Below are positions 43,182-53,917 of a stretch of DNA of 64,000 nt, piece after piece (position 1 is the stretch's first letter; each line of letters begins with the position of its first letter). The notes under the pieces are model-generated. The model saw only the letters and a list, made by a program, of their open reading frames with translations, was not told where the DNA came from and did not search any database. A program made the translations under genes and the position numbers. Source of the stretch: Xylaria sp. FL1777 (taxonomy: Eukaryota; Ascomycota; Sordariomycetes; Xylariales; Xylariaceae); contig MU400518.1 in NCBI GenBank assembly GCA_022578965.1, positions 186,001 to 250,000 on the forward strand, read 5' to 3'.

Positions 43182-44676
43182 ATGTTTTTCACTAAGACGC
43201 TCGTCCTAAGCCTGGCCGCATTGGCTGCTGCTCATCCTGGCCATGAGGAACAGGAAAAGCGTCAGGCGATTGCTGCTCGGTCCACGATTGCAGCAAACAA
43301 GCGTGCCTTGAACAACTGTGCCGCTTCTCTCAACAAACGAGGAATCCATTCAGCTGCGGCTGAACGTCGCCAGGCCGAAGTTGCAAAGCTGCGTAAGGCT
43401 CGGGGTCTTCCGGAGTACAATGGTGCGTATTTTNNNNNNNNNNNNNNNNNNNNNNNNNNNNNNNNNNNNNNNNNNNNNNNNNNNNNNNNNNNNNNNNNNN
43501 NNNNNNNNNNNNNNNNNNNNNNNNNNNNATTTTCTGTATTTTCTGTATTTTCTGTATTTTCTGTATTTTCTGTATTTTCTGTATTTTCTGTATTTTCTGT
43601 ATTTTCTGTATTTTCTGTATTTTCTGTATTTTCTGTTATTAGTATAATACTAGGAGAAAGAAAGAGGGCAACGATCCAACCCCCAGCGCACTTGACTAAC
43701 ATTTGATGCTACTGCTTCAGCTCGAACCAAACGCAGTTCGGTCGAACGCCGCGACACGGCAGATGTCCTCGCCAAAAGTCATCAGGGCAGCGTGAACGGC
43801 AGCATTGCTATCGAGGAAGAGCTCGCCGTCTTTAACGCCACGCAGTGCACCGTGCTGAACCCGGAGGGTGAAGTTGGACCTTTCTATGTTCCAGGCGAAT
43901 ACATCCGCAGCGACTTGAGGGAGGATGAGCCGGGTGTCCAGACGGTCATCGACGCCCAGTTCATCGATGTCAACACCTGCGAACCCATTGTGGGCGGTTG
44001 GTTCGACATCTGGAACTGCAACACGACCGGCGTCTACAGTGGTATCTATTCGGACATGAATGGAAATGGCGACGACATTAGCAACCTGAATAACACGGCT
44101 TTGCGTGGTATCCAGCAGACAGATAGCAATGGAGTTGTCCAATTCCAGAGCGTGTTCCCTGGTCACTACTCGGGACGCACGAACCATCTACATGTCGTAT
44201 TCCACACCGATGCAACTGTCCTTGCTAACGGGACACTGACGGGTGGCAATGTCCCACGTAAGTTACTTTCTTTCTCCTTTTCGTTCCTCTAGGCTCTAAA
44301 ACCTTCTTTGTCTCCGATGATAATTAGCAGATACTAACATAAACCCACTAAAGATATCGGCCAACTCTTCTGGGACCAGGACCTTATCGACGAAGTCGAA
44401 ACCACCGCGCCCTACAACACCAACACACAGTCTGTCACGGCCAATGCCGATGACCACGTCTTCGGCGAGCAGGAAACGGAGGGCTCGGACTCCGATCCCG
44501 TTTTCAACTACGTTTATCTCGGCGACGATGTGACGGATGGTCTCTTCACTTGGATCGTCATTGGCATCAACACCTCGGCTTCGTACACACCCACTTACTC
44601 GTATGAATACACCTCAGGCGGTGGTGTGGCTCTTAACAACACCGATGCAGGATCTCCTGGCACCCCTCCTTCTTAA
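43182..44676 (+). CDS. secreted intradiol ring-cleavage dioxygenase
   Basis: Exons 43182-43422, 43721-44257 and 44354-44676 give 366 residues. A signal peptide (about 1-17) is followed by HPGHEEQEKR and further Lys-Arg sites, the usual pro-region of fungal extracellular members. The catalytic domain resembles protocatechuate 3,4-dioxygenase, which opens catechol-type rings between the hydroxyls using Fe(III). All four iron ligands are present: Tyr136 in GPFYV, Tyr230 in GHYSG, and His236 and His238 in NHLHV. The C-terminus is Ser/Thr/Gly/Pro-rich. Intron 1 (43423-43720) holds a 95-N assembly gap and a 9-bp minisatellite, so its true length is unknown, but the exon phases on both sides agree (phase 1). 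A role in breakdown of plant phenolics or in a pathway with neighbouring genes is possible. Confidence 0.88.
43434..43528. other. assembly gap (95 N)
   Basis: A run of 95 undetermined bases directly abuts the 9-bp tandem repeat, so the gap is most simply explained by failure to assemble the repeat array. The true array length is unknown. Confidence 0.98.
43529..43636 (+). repeat. minisatellite, 12 perfect copies of ATTTTCTGT
   Basis: Twelve uninterrupted, identical 9-bp units fill 108 bp and start right at the gap edge, so more copies are probably missing. The array lies inside intron 1 of the intradiol dioxygenase gene and stays open in several frames only because its unit length is a multiple of three. 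Confidence 0.97.
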
Positions 44677-45812
44677 GGCTTCCTTCCCCCTTGGAAATAG
44701 AAACCGAGCACCGTTCTTTTAATGAAAGGCCAGATACGACTTGCTGAGATACGAAAAAGTGAGTGTTCGTTCGTAAGGGGTAGGTGCTCTGGTTTGGAAT
44801 AGCTTTGAGGGGTCAATGGTTCTCTGTTTAGTACTCCAGTACTATCTTATTTTCATTCGCGAATGATAAGCTGGTATGGAATGGTTAGACATCCTTTTTT
44901 CCTTTTTAACTTCACTCGTGTAACTAGGATAGGTCATGTAACATATCAATCACCATGATTTATATGGCGAAGTTAACTTACGGCCCTGTTTCTGAGTAAG
45001 CATACTTACCGTATAGGAAGATAATGAAAAGGGGGAAGATCTAACTGTAGGGGCAATTTCGCTCAGGAGGTATACTTTACCCTTAGATTACACGGATATA
45101 AGCTACATCTTGCATTAATAACTAACGTTAATTGGGAATCTCTTGATCGCCCTTGAAAATCAATTTAATTCAACGAAAAACTAAGTGTTGCTGCCTCCTT
45201 TGCGTGTTGGTTCTCTAGCTAGGTTAATCAGTACTGGTTTTATAGCAAACCTAGTAGAGATGGCCACAAGGCGACTGACAATGCAAGTCTCTGTCAGTCA
45301 CTCACAACTTCGGACACGCCTCACATATTTTCATTGATAAAGAAAGAGGTTGCCTTTTTGCCTTAGCTTTATTTAACCTACGAAGCCAGACACGCAGTCC
45401 GAATGGCAATATAACTATTGCTACGAAAGATTGAGGCCAACGCATCGTGTGAGGCCAATGTGTAGATAGTGTTACGTTACGCATCCTCTTCTTCCCCTCC
45501 GACAAGAACGACCATATAGCAATTTATATCACCGACACATTGTCATCTAGTAAGGCTCCTAGGTATCTGATGTCAATCGACTAACAAAACCCAGTGAATG
45601 AGAAGCAATACGTTGGGTAAAGTATTAGACCTAACTAAGTATTGCTAGATCTAGCATCATTGAATTTTTGAGCTACTGACAAACCCGATCAACTCCTATA
45701 CGGCAACCTGTATGCGATCCGGAACGCCGCCCAATTTGATCAAAAATATGACGTTTTGGCAGATAATACATAACAAGAGTATTAGTAAAGTCTAAGAAGT
45801 CTAAGAAGTCTT
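44677..45812. other. convergent intergenic region, no gene supported
   Basis: 1.1 kb between the dioxygenase gene and the convergent NOP58 gene. A 67-codon frame at 45302-45505 (minus) has no motif. The rest is AT-rich, with no repeat recognised. Confidence 0.5.
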
Positions 45813-48047
45813 CTAAGCCTTCTCCTTCTTTGACTTCTTTTTGCTCTTTTTCTCGCCATCGTCATCAGCGTGCTTTCGCTTCTTGTTTGACGAGTCTTCG
45901 GCTTCAGCAGCAGCAGCAGCAGCGGCCTTGGCTTCTTCCTTCTTCATCTTCTTGATATCCTTTTTGCTGATAACTTGAGGGGAACCATCGGAGCCTAGCT
46001 TGACGTCACCTCGCTCGAACTTCCGCTTGAACTTCTTAACTGAGATACCGGCCTGTTTTGCCAAACGAGCATAGTCTGCCTCGGAGAGTTTGCTGCCTGG
46101 CGTAATGGGTGTTCGTGGAGCAGGCGCGTCACCAGTCTCGCCGGAGGCTCTCCTCTTTTCTTGTTCTTTCTTGGCCCACCGCTTTTCCTCCCGTGTTGTT
46201 CTGCGGGCTTCTTTCTCCTTCCTTTCCTTACGCTTTGCTGCTCGTGTGTCAGCTAATGCGAGATTTCTTAGATGCCTCTCCTTCTTTCGCGCTTTCTTTG
46301 CTTCCAGAGTTGCACCAACAATGGAAGAATGCCATTGTTCCCCAGGGGGCGAAGGGATAGACTCGGTATCGTCTGAAGCGGTGGAGATGGTCGGAGACCG
46401 AGGCGGGAAGGATGTGGTGACTTTACCATTCTCTGTGCCATTCATTTCGGCATCTGAATCTTCCTCTTCTTCCTCCTCATCTTCCTCATCACTGTCGTTG
46501 TCTACCATCGGTGTGTCCTCCACTTCCTGTATTAAAGGTTTTGAAGGAGTACTCTTTGATACTGGGGTAGGGGCATCGGCATCGGTGTTGTAGTTTCGCT
46601 TGGGTTTAATCTCAAACTTAGAAGGGGCAACACCATTGGGTGCGATCTTGGCGCCTCTGGAGACAAGAGGCTTCCCTTCCATTCTACGGAGCTTATCCTC
46701 CAAGTTGGCGCGCAGCCTAATACCCATATCGGCCCTCTCATCATCGTCAATCGCGATGTTGGTTCCGTCAATACCTTCACTGCTGAGGTCTGAGAGCGCA
46801 TCTACACGAAGACACAAAGCAGCCTTGGCGGAAAGCATACGGGCAATCTTACCCTTGTTCCTACCAGTAGCCTGTCCAACAAGGGATGAATGATATATCA
46901 GACCATATTTGGGCGTATCGTGCTTTGTCTTGAGGGCTCGGAAAAGAGCCTTCTCGGCACCCAGAATTTGGATGGTACTGCCAGGACTCTTAGCAAGCCT
47001 CATCAGGGAACCAGTGTGAGCGATGAGACGAGCACCAACAAGCTCACCGAGAATTTCGGTAGTGTTAGGAGCGAGTGCCTTCATGCGCGATGTTAAATAC
47101 TGAGAGAGTTGTTGCCGGTATTCCGTGAAGCTGATCACTTGTTCGGCTAGCAGCTTGATGTTCTCTAGGTCGATCTCACCGATCTCAGTTCCCATGCTAA
47201 CTTCGGCCGCTGCCTTTACTCGGGTCTCCAAATCTTCGGGAAGGATTTCGGAGAGGTCCGTGTTGACGGCGTTCTCTCGCATGCCCATATGTATGATCAC
47301 GCGAGCGTATGCCAGGTTATCATTAAGAATGCGATCCATCTCGGGAAAATGCCAGCCATACCACTCCTTGACTCTCATAGCATAGTTGTTCAGCTCCTTG
47401 TCAAGATCATCCAGAAGCTTAATGGCCTGCACAATCATGACATCGACTTTATCGGGTGAGAACTTGAGCTTATGGCGAGAGATAGAATGGGAGAGGGCCA
47501 GCGCCATATTGCCGAGATAATCGGGATCGAGCTCGGGGAACAACTCGGGGAGGTATGTCTTGATTGCTCGGAAGAGGTCATTGGTAGAAGAGTCGGAGAC
47601 AGGCGAGATTTGAAGTTCGGGGAGCACGTTGATGGCAGCACCCAACTTAGGATCCGCCACGGCAAGCGACGCTTTTCTCTCTTCCTTAATGTCATCAAGA
47701 AGTTGCTGTAGTAAAGGCGTAACTTTCCCCTCAGTTAAAGAGCTGTATTCGCTGAGCGCCTGGGCGGAGTCCTCGAACTTGACCATCTTCTTAAGCGACA
47801 GCCTATTCAATGACCATATCAGCACCCATCAAACATCAAACTGCAGCGCGGAGCAGATGGCGAAACTCACATAGAATTTATCGCCTCGGCGCTGGAGAGC
47901 TGCTCGGCGACGTCATCGCGAGAGAGGAGTTTCTTGTCCTTGGCCTTGAACAGGCCGTAGCTATTATCACGTTAGCAAAGTCTCACCACTCAGGAGCTTC
48001 ATCAGAGCTCACCCCGCAGGCGTTTCGGCAAGAACAAAGAGAGGCAT
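45813..48047 (-). CDS. NOP58: nucleolar protein 58 (box C/D snoRNP core)
   Basis: Exons (minus) 48047-48013, 47960-47871 and 47802-45813 give 704 residues. Nop58 is a core protein of box C/D snoRNPs, which guide rRNA 2'-O-methylation and processing in the nucleolus. The N-terminus [24 protein letters not shown] is the Nop5 N-domain and confirms the two short upstream exons. A coiled-coil/NOSIC region at about 160-210 contains [12 protein letters not shown]. The Nop domain follows, with [13 protein letters not shown] sequence ([30 protein letters not shown]) and [18 protein letters not shown]. The C-terminal about 280 residues alternate acidic runs ([11 protein letters not shown]) with Lys-rich KKE/KKSKK repeats. 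The length exceeds the common 510-600 because of this tail. It is divergent from VMA6. Confidence 0.95.
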
Positions 48048-48504
48048 CACTGCAGGTTGTCGTCAATGGTGGTCCTAGTCCCTGCGCAGCTTCCCTTGTG
48101 GTGGGAGAGAGAAATAGATCGCCAATTGATGCTGTTGCGACCAGAAAGCAGCTTGGACGGAGCTTCCAGCAGACCAACTATTTTTTTGCTTCAGAAAAGA
48201 AAATTTCAAGTTGGGGTGAGGCTAGAGGAGCTAGATAAGAGTGGGGCGCATGTGGCTGGTGTTATCATATCCAATGTCCTATTGTACCCTGGACTCCATC
48301 TCGACAGCCTAGTCTACAATGGGTAAAGTGTCTTCAACTGACCGTAGGTGCTTAGGTGGGTGCTCTTAGAATCCACTGCCCTACGTACCGTACCTATCAT
48401 ACCTCTGCATCGGCTGTTAATGTTGATGCAGCAGGCATCCAGATACAGGCATCAACATATTTGCATCCAATATTCCCTTCACCGTTCACATTATATCTAC
48501 GAAG
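48048..48504. promoter_or_regulatory. divergent promoter region, NOP58 / VMA6
   Basis: 457 bp between two housekeeping genes transcribed away from each other. No TATA box was seen. It presumably carries both promoters and leaders. Confidence 0.45.
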
Positions 48505-49770
48505 ATGGAGGGGCTATTCTTCAATGTGAACAATGGGCAAGTCCCCCAATCACCCTGTTATAACGCTGGATAAGATGCTAATACATAGTCAACAGCTACA
48601 TCGAGGGCATTGTTCGAGGGTATCGAAACGGACTTCTCACTGGTGCCAACTACTCTAATCTGACGCAGTGCGAGACCATCGATGGTTAGTAATTATCGAC
48701 TCAAGTACACATGAGCGGCATGGAGTCCTAACTTAAACAGACCTCAAGCTTCAGCTCGGCCCTGCTTACGGCGACTTCCTCGCCTCACTGCCGCCAAATC
48801 CATCCACTTCTAGTCTTGCTGCAAAAACCACCGACAAGTTGGTCTCCGAGTTCAGATACGTTCGTGCGAATGCGGTGGGGTCACTGGCAAAGTTCCTGGA
48901 TTACCTCACGTATGGCTACATGATCGACAACGTTGCGCTCCTCATTACCGGCACGCTACACGAACGAGATACTCGCGAGTTGCTGGAAAGATGCCACCCC
49001 CTGGGCTGGTTCGAGACTATGCCAGTGCTCTGTGTTGCTACGAACATCGAAGAACTCTATAACAGCGTCTTGATAGAGACACCGCTTGCCCCCTATTTCA
49101 AAGGCAGCCTGAGCCACCAAGATTTAGACGAGCTGAACATCGAGATTGTGCGAAACACCTTATACAAGAACTACCTCGAGGACTTCCACGACTTCGTCAA
49201 CACACACTCGGACATGGCCGGCACTCCCACTGCGGAAGTTATGAGCGAAATATTGGAATTTGAAGCGGACAGGCGGGCTATCAACATCACACTCAACTCG
49301 TTTGGCACAGAGCTTAGCAAGACAGACCGTAAAAAGCTATACCCAAGCTTTGGCCGACTATACCCAGAAGGCACCTTAATGCTCTCCAGGGCTGACGATT
49401 TTGAGGGTGTACGGCTAGCAGTTGACGGCGTATCCGACTACAAGACCTTCTTCGATGCTGCAGGTCTGGGTGGCGGCCCCTCGGGACCCGGTAACATGGC
49501 TGGTGGCTCTGGCGGTAACGGAAGGAGTCTCGAAGACATGTTCTACCAGAAGGAGATGGAGATTTCGAAGAACGCCTTCACAAGACAATTCACCTATGCC
49601 ATTGTATATGCATGGGTGAAGCTGAGAGAGCAGGTGAGTCGGGTAATTCATGGTCCCTTGATCTCTAGAGGCTAACTGTTTCCTAGGAAATCCGTAATAT
49701 CACGTGGATTGCGGAATGCATAGCACAAAACCAGAAAGAGAGGATCGGTAACTACATCAGCGTGTTCTAA
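48505..49770 (+). CDS. VMA6: V-type proton ATPase subunit d
   Basis: Exons 48505-48536, 48596-48684, 48741-49633 and 49687-49770 give 365 residues, the normal length. Subunit d sits on top of the membrane Vo ring and couples it to the central stalk of the vacuolar proton pump. MEGLFFNVNNGYIEGIVRGY is the conserved start. GDFLASLPPNPS, LTYGYMIDNVALLITGTLH, HPLGWFETM, LYPSFGRLYPEG and the final NITWIAECIAQNQKERI are family hallmarks. Intron 1 begins with GCAAGT after GG, a GC-AG intron; no in-frame GT alternative restores the conserved NNGYIEG junction. The other introns are canonical. A Gly-rich insert (about residues 285-305) between conserved blocks is a fungal feature. Confidence 0.95.
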
Positions 49771-50054
49771 TCGGAATAGGGGGATCTTGATAAATCTGAT
49801 TTCTTTTTATGGTACTTGCTCTCTTTCCTTTCACTATTGTAGTACTAATGCGAGAGGATACCATATGGTCGAATTGAAAGTGAAGGCGAAAAATCTTCAC
49901 CCGATAGCGCTGAACACGGCAATCGTAGAAGACACTGGCGTGGATACGTGGTGGACCGCCCCAAGCTCTGGCGTTGTTGTATATTACATCGTAGATGGCA
50001 TTATAGGTACATGCTTCTTAAAACCACCTATCATACACTCCGGTCCTTGAATAT

Positions 50055-51060
50055 TTACATGGTGATCTGGCCCTTATATGTAGCTGCAGTTAGACCAAGT
50101 GTCTCAATCATATGTTGCCACCGAGGACTACCTCTCTCCTTCCGCTCCATGTAGGCCAAAAGTTTCTGACGCTTGTGCACCATCAGTCTAAGGTCCCGCT
50201 TTCCGACCTTATCTTTATATCCTCTACCCTTCTCCAGCTCATTCGCCAGAGCCCGTATCTTAGCCGTCAGAATTGCAATCTGCACCTCGCTACTACCGGT
50301 ATCGGGACCTCCACGAACTGGCCGCTCTTCTCTCTCCTGACCTCGAGACAGAGGTTTTGGTGGGAGAACTAGATCCGTCTCGTGTCGGCCAAAGGTCTCA
50401 ATACATCTCCGAATGTTGGCGTGACGCCGATCCTTGGCGGAGCCCTTTTCCAGATCTACGATGCGCTGCAGCGCCTCGACCGCCTTTGCGTGCTGGCTCT
50501 CATATTCTCCTTGCCTCCTTTCCATCTCCCCAGGGTTCGCGCGGGTGAACTCTGATTCCATGGGTGCCGTTAAAACGTAGGCATTCTCGACCGCCGCATC
50601 CAACTCGCTTTTAGAAAGCAGGTTGTTCAGGATGTGAGGTGATGTTGGGAGGGGATGCGACTCTTGTATGGGGTTTCCGTCTTCGTCGACGACTGGCTTG
50701 GAGAACGGCGCCTGGCCGGCGGAGTCGAAGGACTCGACGAAGGGCGTTATGATGCCGCGGACGGGGTCGCCTAGTTGCTGCTTTCGAACCTCTTTGATTG
50801 CCTCGTGACGTTCCTTATGCGCATTCTTATGCTGCTGTATCTGAGCCCATCGATAGGGATCCTGCTTTGCGAGGCGTCTCTTCTCCTTTTGCGACATCGA
50901 CGCGGTCTGGGTTATAGGGAGGAAAGCAGGAGTGGGCGGCTTAACCGCAGGCCGAAGACATACTGTTAGGTTCCAATTAGTTAAATTGAAAAGTCTTGCG
51001 TCCTTGCGACCTACATGAAAAGCTATTAAGGCATTGCCCGCCTGGTATTCTGGGTGGCAT
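50055..51060 (-). CDS. MRPS28: mitochondrial ribosomal protein uS15m (37S ribosomal protein S28)
   Basis: Exons (minus) 51060-51015 and 50962-50055 join in phase 1 to give 317 residues. The intron (52 nt) has GTAGGT, a CTAAC branch and AACAG. The C-terminal third is the uS15 domain: DTGSSEVQIAILTAKIRAL, then KDKVGKRDLRLMVHKRQKLLAYM, which contacts small-subunit rRNA. The N-terminal region, with a hydrophobic/basic leader, should carry the mitochondrial targeting signal. The long middle (about residues 50-220) is the fungal mitochondrial extension. The gene is convergent with VMA6 (284 bp) and divergent from cytosolic RPS0 (425 bp). Confidence 0.92.
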
Positions 51061-51485
51061 GATGTATATGATGTGATGATCACCAATTCGTCTATCTACC
51101 TTATAGCATCTCAACGTTTTTTTGGCAGCGAAAAGAGCCAGCCAGCTAGTGCACCACCCACAGTGGGCTGTCGGTTCGGTTCCACTGTAACAAGAGCCAC
51201 TGTGGTGGATTTCTAGGCGGGTAAATGGTACTCCGTTATCCGGACCACGACGAAGGGCCTGTTGTAGGCTCACACACCAATATCCTACACAGGTATTCTA
51301 ACCCCACCAAGGTGTGACTTCGCTTACCCTAGGCCGAGTTAGCCCACCAAAATCCGAGCCCCAAAATTACTGGGATTTTTCGCAGGCATCGCGAACTTTT
51401 CTTTCCTCGCACATCACGAAGTTCGCGCTCAACGCAAAGCAACCGCCTCACTCTCTCGCCCCCCCACGCGCAAAAGTAATCCAAG
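51061..51485. promoter_or_regulatory. divergent promoter, mitochondrial uS15 / cytosolic uS2
   Basis: 425 bp separates the start codons of a mitochondrial and a cytosolic ribosomal-protein gene. The RPS0 side has a pyrimidine-rich leader (about 51440-51465), usual for translation-machinery genes. No TATA box is evident. Confidence 0.5.
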
Positions 51486-52514
51486 ATGGCGCCCGCGAAC
51501 CTTCCCGCCGTTATGGCGGCCACATCCCAGGACATCGAGACGCTCCTGGCGGCCCAGAGCCACCTCGGCTCCAAGAACTTGCAGGTGCACATGGAGCCCT
51601 ACCTGTGGAAGACACGAGCTGATGGCGTCAACGTCATCAACGTTGGCAAGACCTGGTAAGTCGCCGTCGTCTGTTGTCTATCGTCTGTCCTCGCGATCCT
51701 CGTCCCAATTGGCACATCTGTCGCTAACCTCGCTTTCGTGGACCGCAGGGAGAAGATCGTTCTCGCAGCTCGCATCATCGCCGCCGTCGACAACCCCGCC
51801 GACATCTGTGTCATTTCAGCTCGTCCCTACGGTCAGCGTGCCGTCCTCAAGTTCGCCTCCCACACTGGCGCCGTTGCCATTGCCGGTCGCTTCACCCCCG
51901 GTTCCTTCACCAACTACATCACCCGATCGTTCAAGGAGCCCCGTCTGATCGTCGTTACCGACCCCCGCACCGACGCCCAGGCCATCAAGGAGGCTTCCTA
52001 TGTCAACATCCCCGTCATCGCCCTCTGCGACACTGACTCGCCCACCGAGTACGTCGACGTTGCCATCCCCACCAACAACAAGGGTCGCCACGCCATTGGC
52101 GCCGTCTGGTGGATGCTCGCTCGTGAGGTCCTCCGCATTCGTGGCACTATTGCCAACCGTGAAATTCCCTGGGACGTCATGGTAGATCTGTACTTCTGTA
52201 CGTTACATCCCGACTGATGGTATTCTGTAATTTACCAGCTAACAATAACTACAGACCGCGATCCCGAGGCTGAGGCTGAGGAGAAGGTCGAGGAGGAGAA
52301 GGTGCCCGGCGCCGAAGAGGTTGGCACTACCGCCATCGAGGGTGGTACCTTCGCTGGTACTGGCGACTGGGAGGCTGCTCCTGCTGGTTTCTCTGGTGCT
52401 CAGGGCGGCTGGGACGGTACTACCGATGAGTGGGCTGGCGCTGTTGCTGCCGGTGCCGCTGCTGCCCCTACCGGCGAATGGGGTGCTACGGATGCCAAGG
52501 AGAGTCAGTGGTAG
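51486..52514 (+). CDS. RPS0: 40S ribosomal protein S0 (uS2)
   Basis: Exons 51486-51655, 51749-52197 and 52255-52514 give 292 residues. uS2 is needed for maturation and stability of the 40S subunit. The conserved core has [96 protein letters not shown] and [21 protein letters not shown]. The C-terminal tail is acidic and then rich in Gly, Ala and Trp, with several EW/DW repeats, as in eukaryotic RPS0/RPSA. Codons are strongly C-biased at third positions, consistent with very high expression. The first in-frame ATG follows a CAAG context. Confidence 0.97.
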
Positions 52515-53272
52515 GAGCCCAACTCTGCCCATCCTGTGCTACCCGCGCCTTTTCCTCCTCCTCCAGTCGAGATGCAATCACAACAGCCGCAACCGAACGC
52601 AGGGATGGGGTCGCAAGCAGAACCGACGGATCAATGGGGTTCGGCCAGCAAATTCGATTATTCGAATGTGGAATGGTAATTGCTTCCTTGCAGATACCAT
52701 GCGAATCGAAATGCAGTATAGTCTAGGGTACGGGTCAACTTGAACGTACTAATGAGGGAAAGATACCAAAATTGGTTGATGAGTCGATTAGATGTGTTGC
52801 TTTCGTAGGTGACTTTCTTGTTGGCTTGTTTAGCTGAGGACGGGGAATGCCCTGTACGGTCAAAGGGATGGACTTGATCGTGATCCCGCTCATGCTCCTA
52901 GGTAGTAGAATAAAAAAACCATTGTCCTTGTAATCGATCCACTAAGACTCTGATATAGGGTATATGGTAACCTAAGCTTTAACGGGATCTTCTGGCGCAA
53001 AAAGCCGTCTGCTAATAATATATCTAGCCTTAGCAGAATGCTCTTATTAAATCGTAATACGTAAGCTGTATATATGTACATGTGTAAATGTTCAGTAACT
53101 TTCCTTGGGTGCCTCTCAATATGGGGTTTAGCAAGGAACCAGAAACGCTTCAAAACGATGTCTATATACTATCTTTCTATTCTTTCATTTTGCCTCAACA
53201 CGTACTTCAACCTCTCCCTCCCGGCATGAACCACTGTAGCAGGTCCAAGACCATAATCTGCCCCTAGCCTCC
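52515..53272. other. convergent intergenic region, no gene seen
   Basis: 758 bp downstream of RPS0 and of the convergent small secreted protein gene. It holds their 3' regions. The open frame at 52890-53153 is AT-rich and motif-free. Confidence 0.5.
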
Positions 53273-53917
53273 CTACGCTATCACGCAAGGGACATCGAAA
53301 GCGAAATCATGGTCCCAGCTAGAGCCCTCTGGCAAGTCGGGCAGGACAGCACACTCGACGACGAACTCCACAGGCGCGCAGTCGGCAGGGACAGTCTCGT
53401 CGCCGTAGACATACCGCGCCGTCAAGAGCCTCGCGACGCCGCCGCCGAGCACGACGTCGCGGCTGCAGGCGGCGTAGACGCCCCCGTCGTCCAGCGGGAA
53501 CAGGACGGGCTCGCCGGCGCGCAGGAACAGCTCCGTGCCGCCGTTGACCGCCGTGCCGATGGGGTGCTCGGCCGGGTACAGCGCGTCGTAGCTTGCGGGG
53601 CCTGCTACTACGATGCTTAGGGGGTACACCCCTGCGATGTCGTGCGTTATCGTCGTGTGGTATGCGGTCCCGTTCAGGTAGAAGGGCGTCGCTGTCGCTG
53701 TCAGTTGCGACACTGCTATCCCGGCGCCTGCGCGCAGGTCCCCGAAGTACAGGCCTTGCATCGACGGTGTTAGGTCTCGCGTTGGGTCTGTCACGTTCAC
53801 GCGCAGGTTGAAGCCCTTTGATTCACCCGTTGTTGCGCGCGCTTTTGTTGGCGGGGCTGGGAATGCTGCGCTTAGGGATGTCAGGGCTGTTGTTGTGAGG
53901 AGGGTTGTGAGTTGCAT
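53273..53917 (-). CDS. small secreted protein (DUF7907-like)
   Basis: Single-exon 214-residue protein. Residues 1 to about 18 are a signal peptide (MQLTTLLTTTALTSLSAAFP). The mature part has the segment SKGFNLRVNVTDPTRDLTPS near its start, with several N-x-T sites (NVT, NGT) and two Cys pairs toward the C-terminus (YAACSRD, PADCAP, VECAV, VPCVI). The pattern resembles a family of secreted fungal proteins of unknown function (DUF7907 from memory, not searched). Function is unknown; a wall-associated or effector-like role is only a possibility. The coding DNA is far more GC-rich than its flanks. Confidence 0.7.
   Translation of the reverse strand: MQLTTLLTTTALTSLSAAFPAPPTKARATTGESKGFNLRVNVTDPTRDLTPSMQGLYFGDLRAGAGIAVSQLTATATPFYLNGTAYHTTITHDIAGVYPLSIVVAGPASYDALYPAEHPIGTAVNGGTELFLRAGEPVLFPLDDGGVYAACSRDVVLGGGVARLLTARYVYGDETVPADCAPVEFVVECAVLPDLPEGSSWDHDFAFDVPCVIA

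Noticed and set aside
43529..43636. CRISPR-like array
   Set aside because: The units are contiguous with no spacers, and the genome is eukaryotic. It is a simple tandem repeat.
43529..43647. Open frames with FSV or ENT repeats on both strands
   Set aside because: They are the 9-bp minisatellite read in frame inside an intron and next to an N gap. The exons on either side join in phase without them.
45302..45505. 67-codon minus-strand frame beside NOP58
   Set aside because: It has no motif or splice support and lies in AT-rich DNA.
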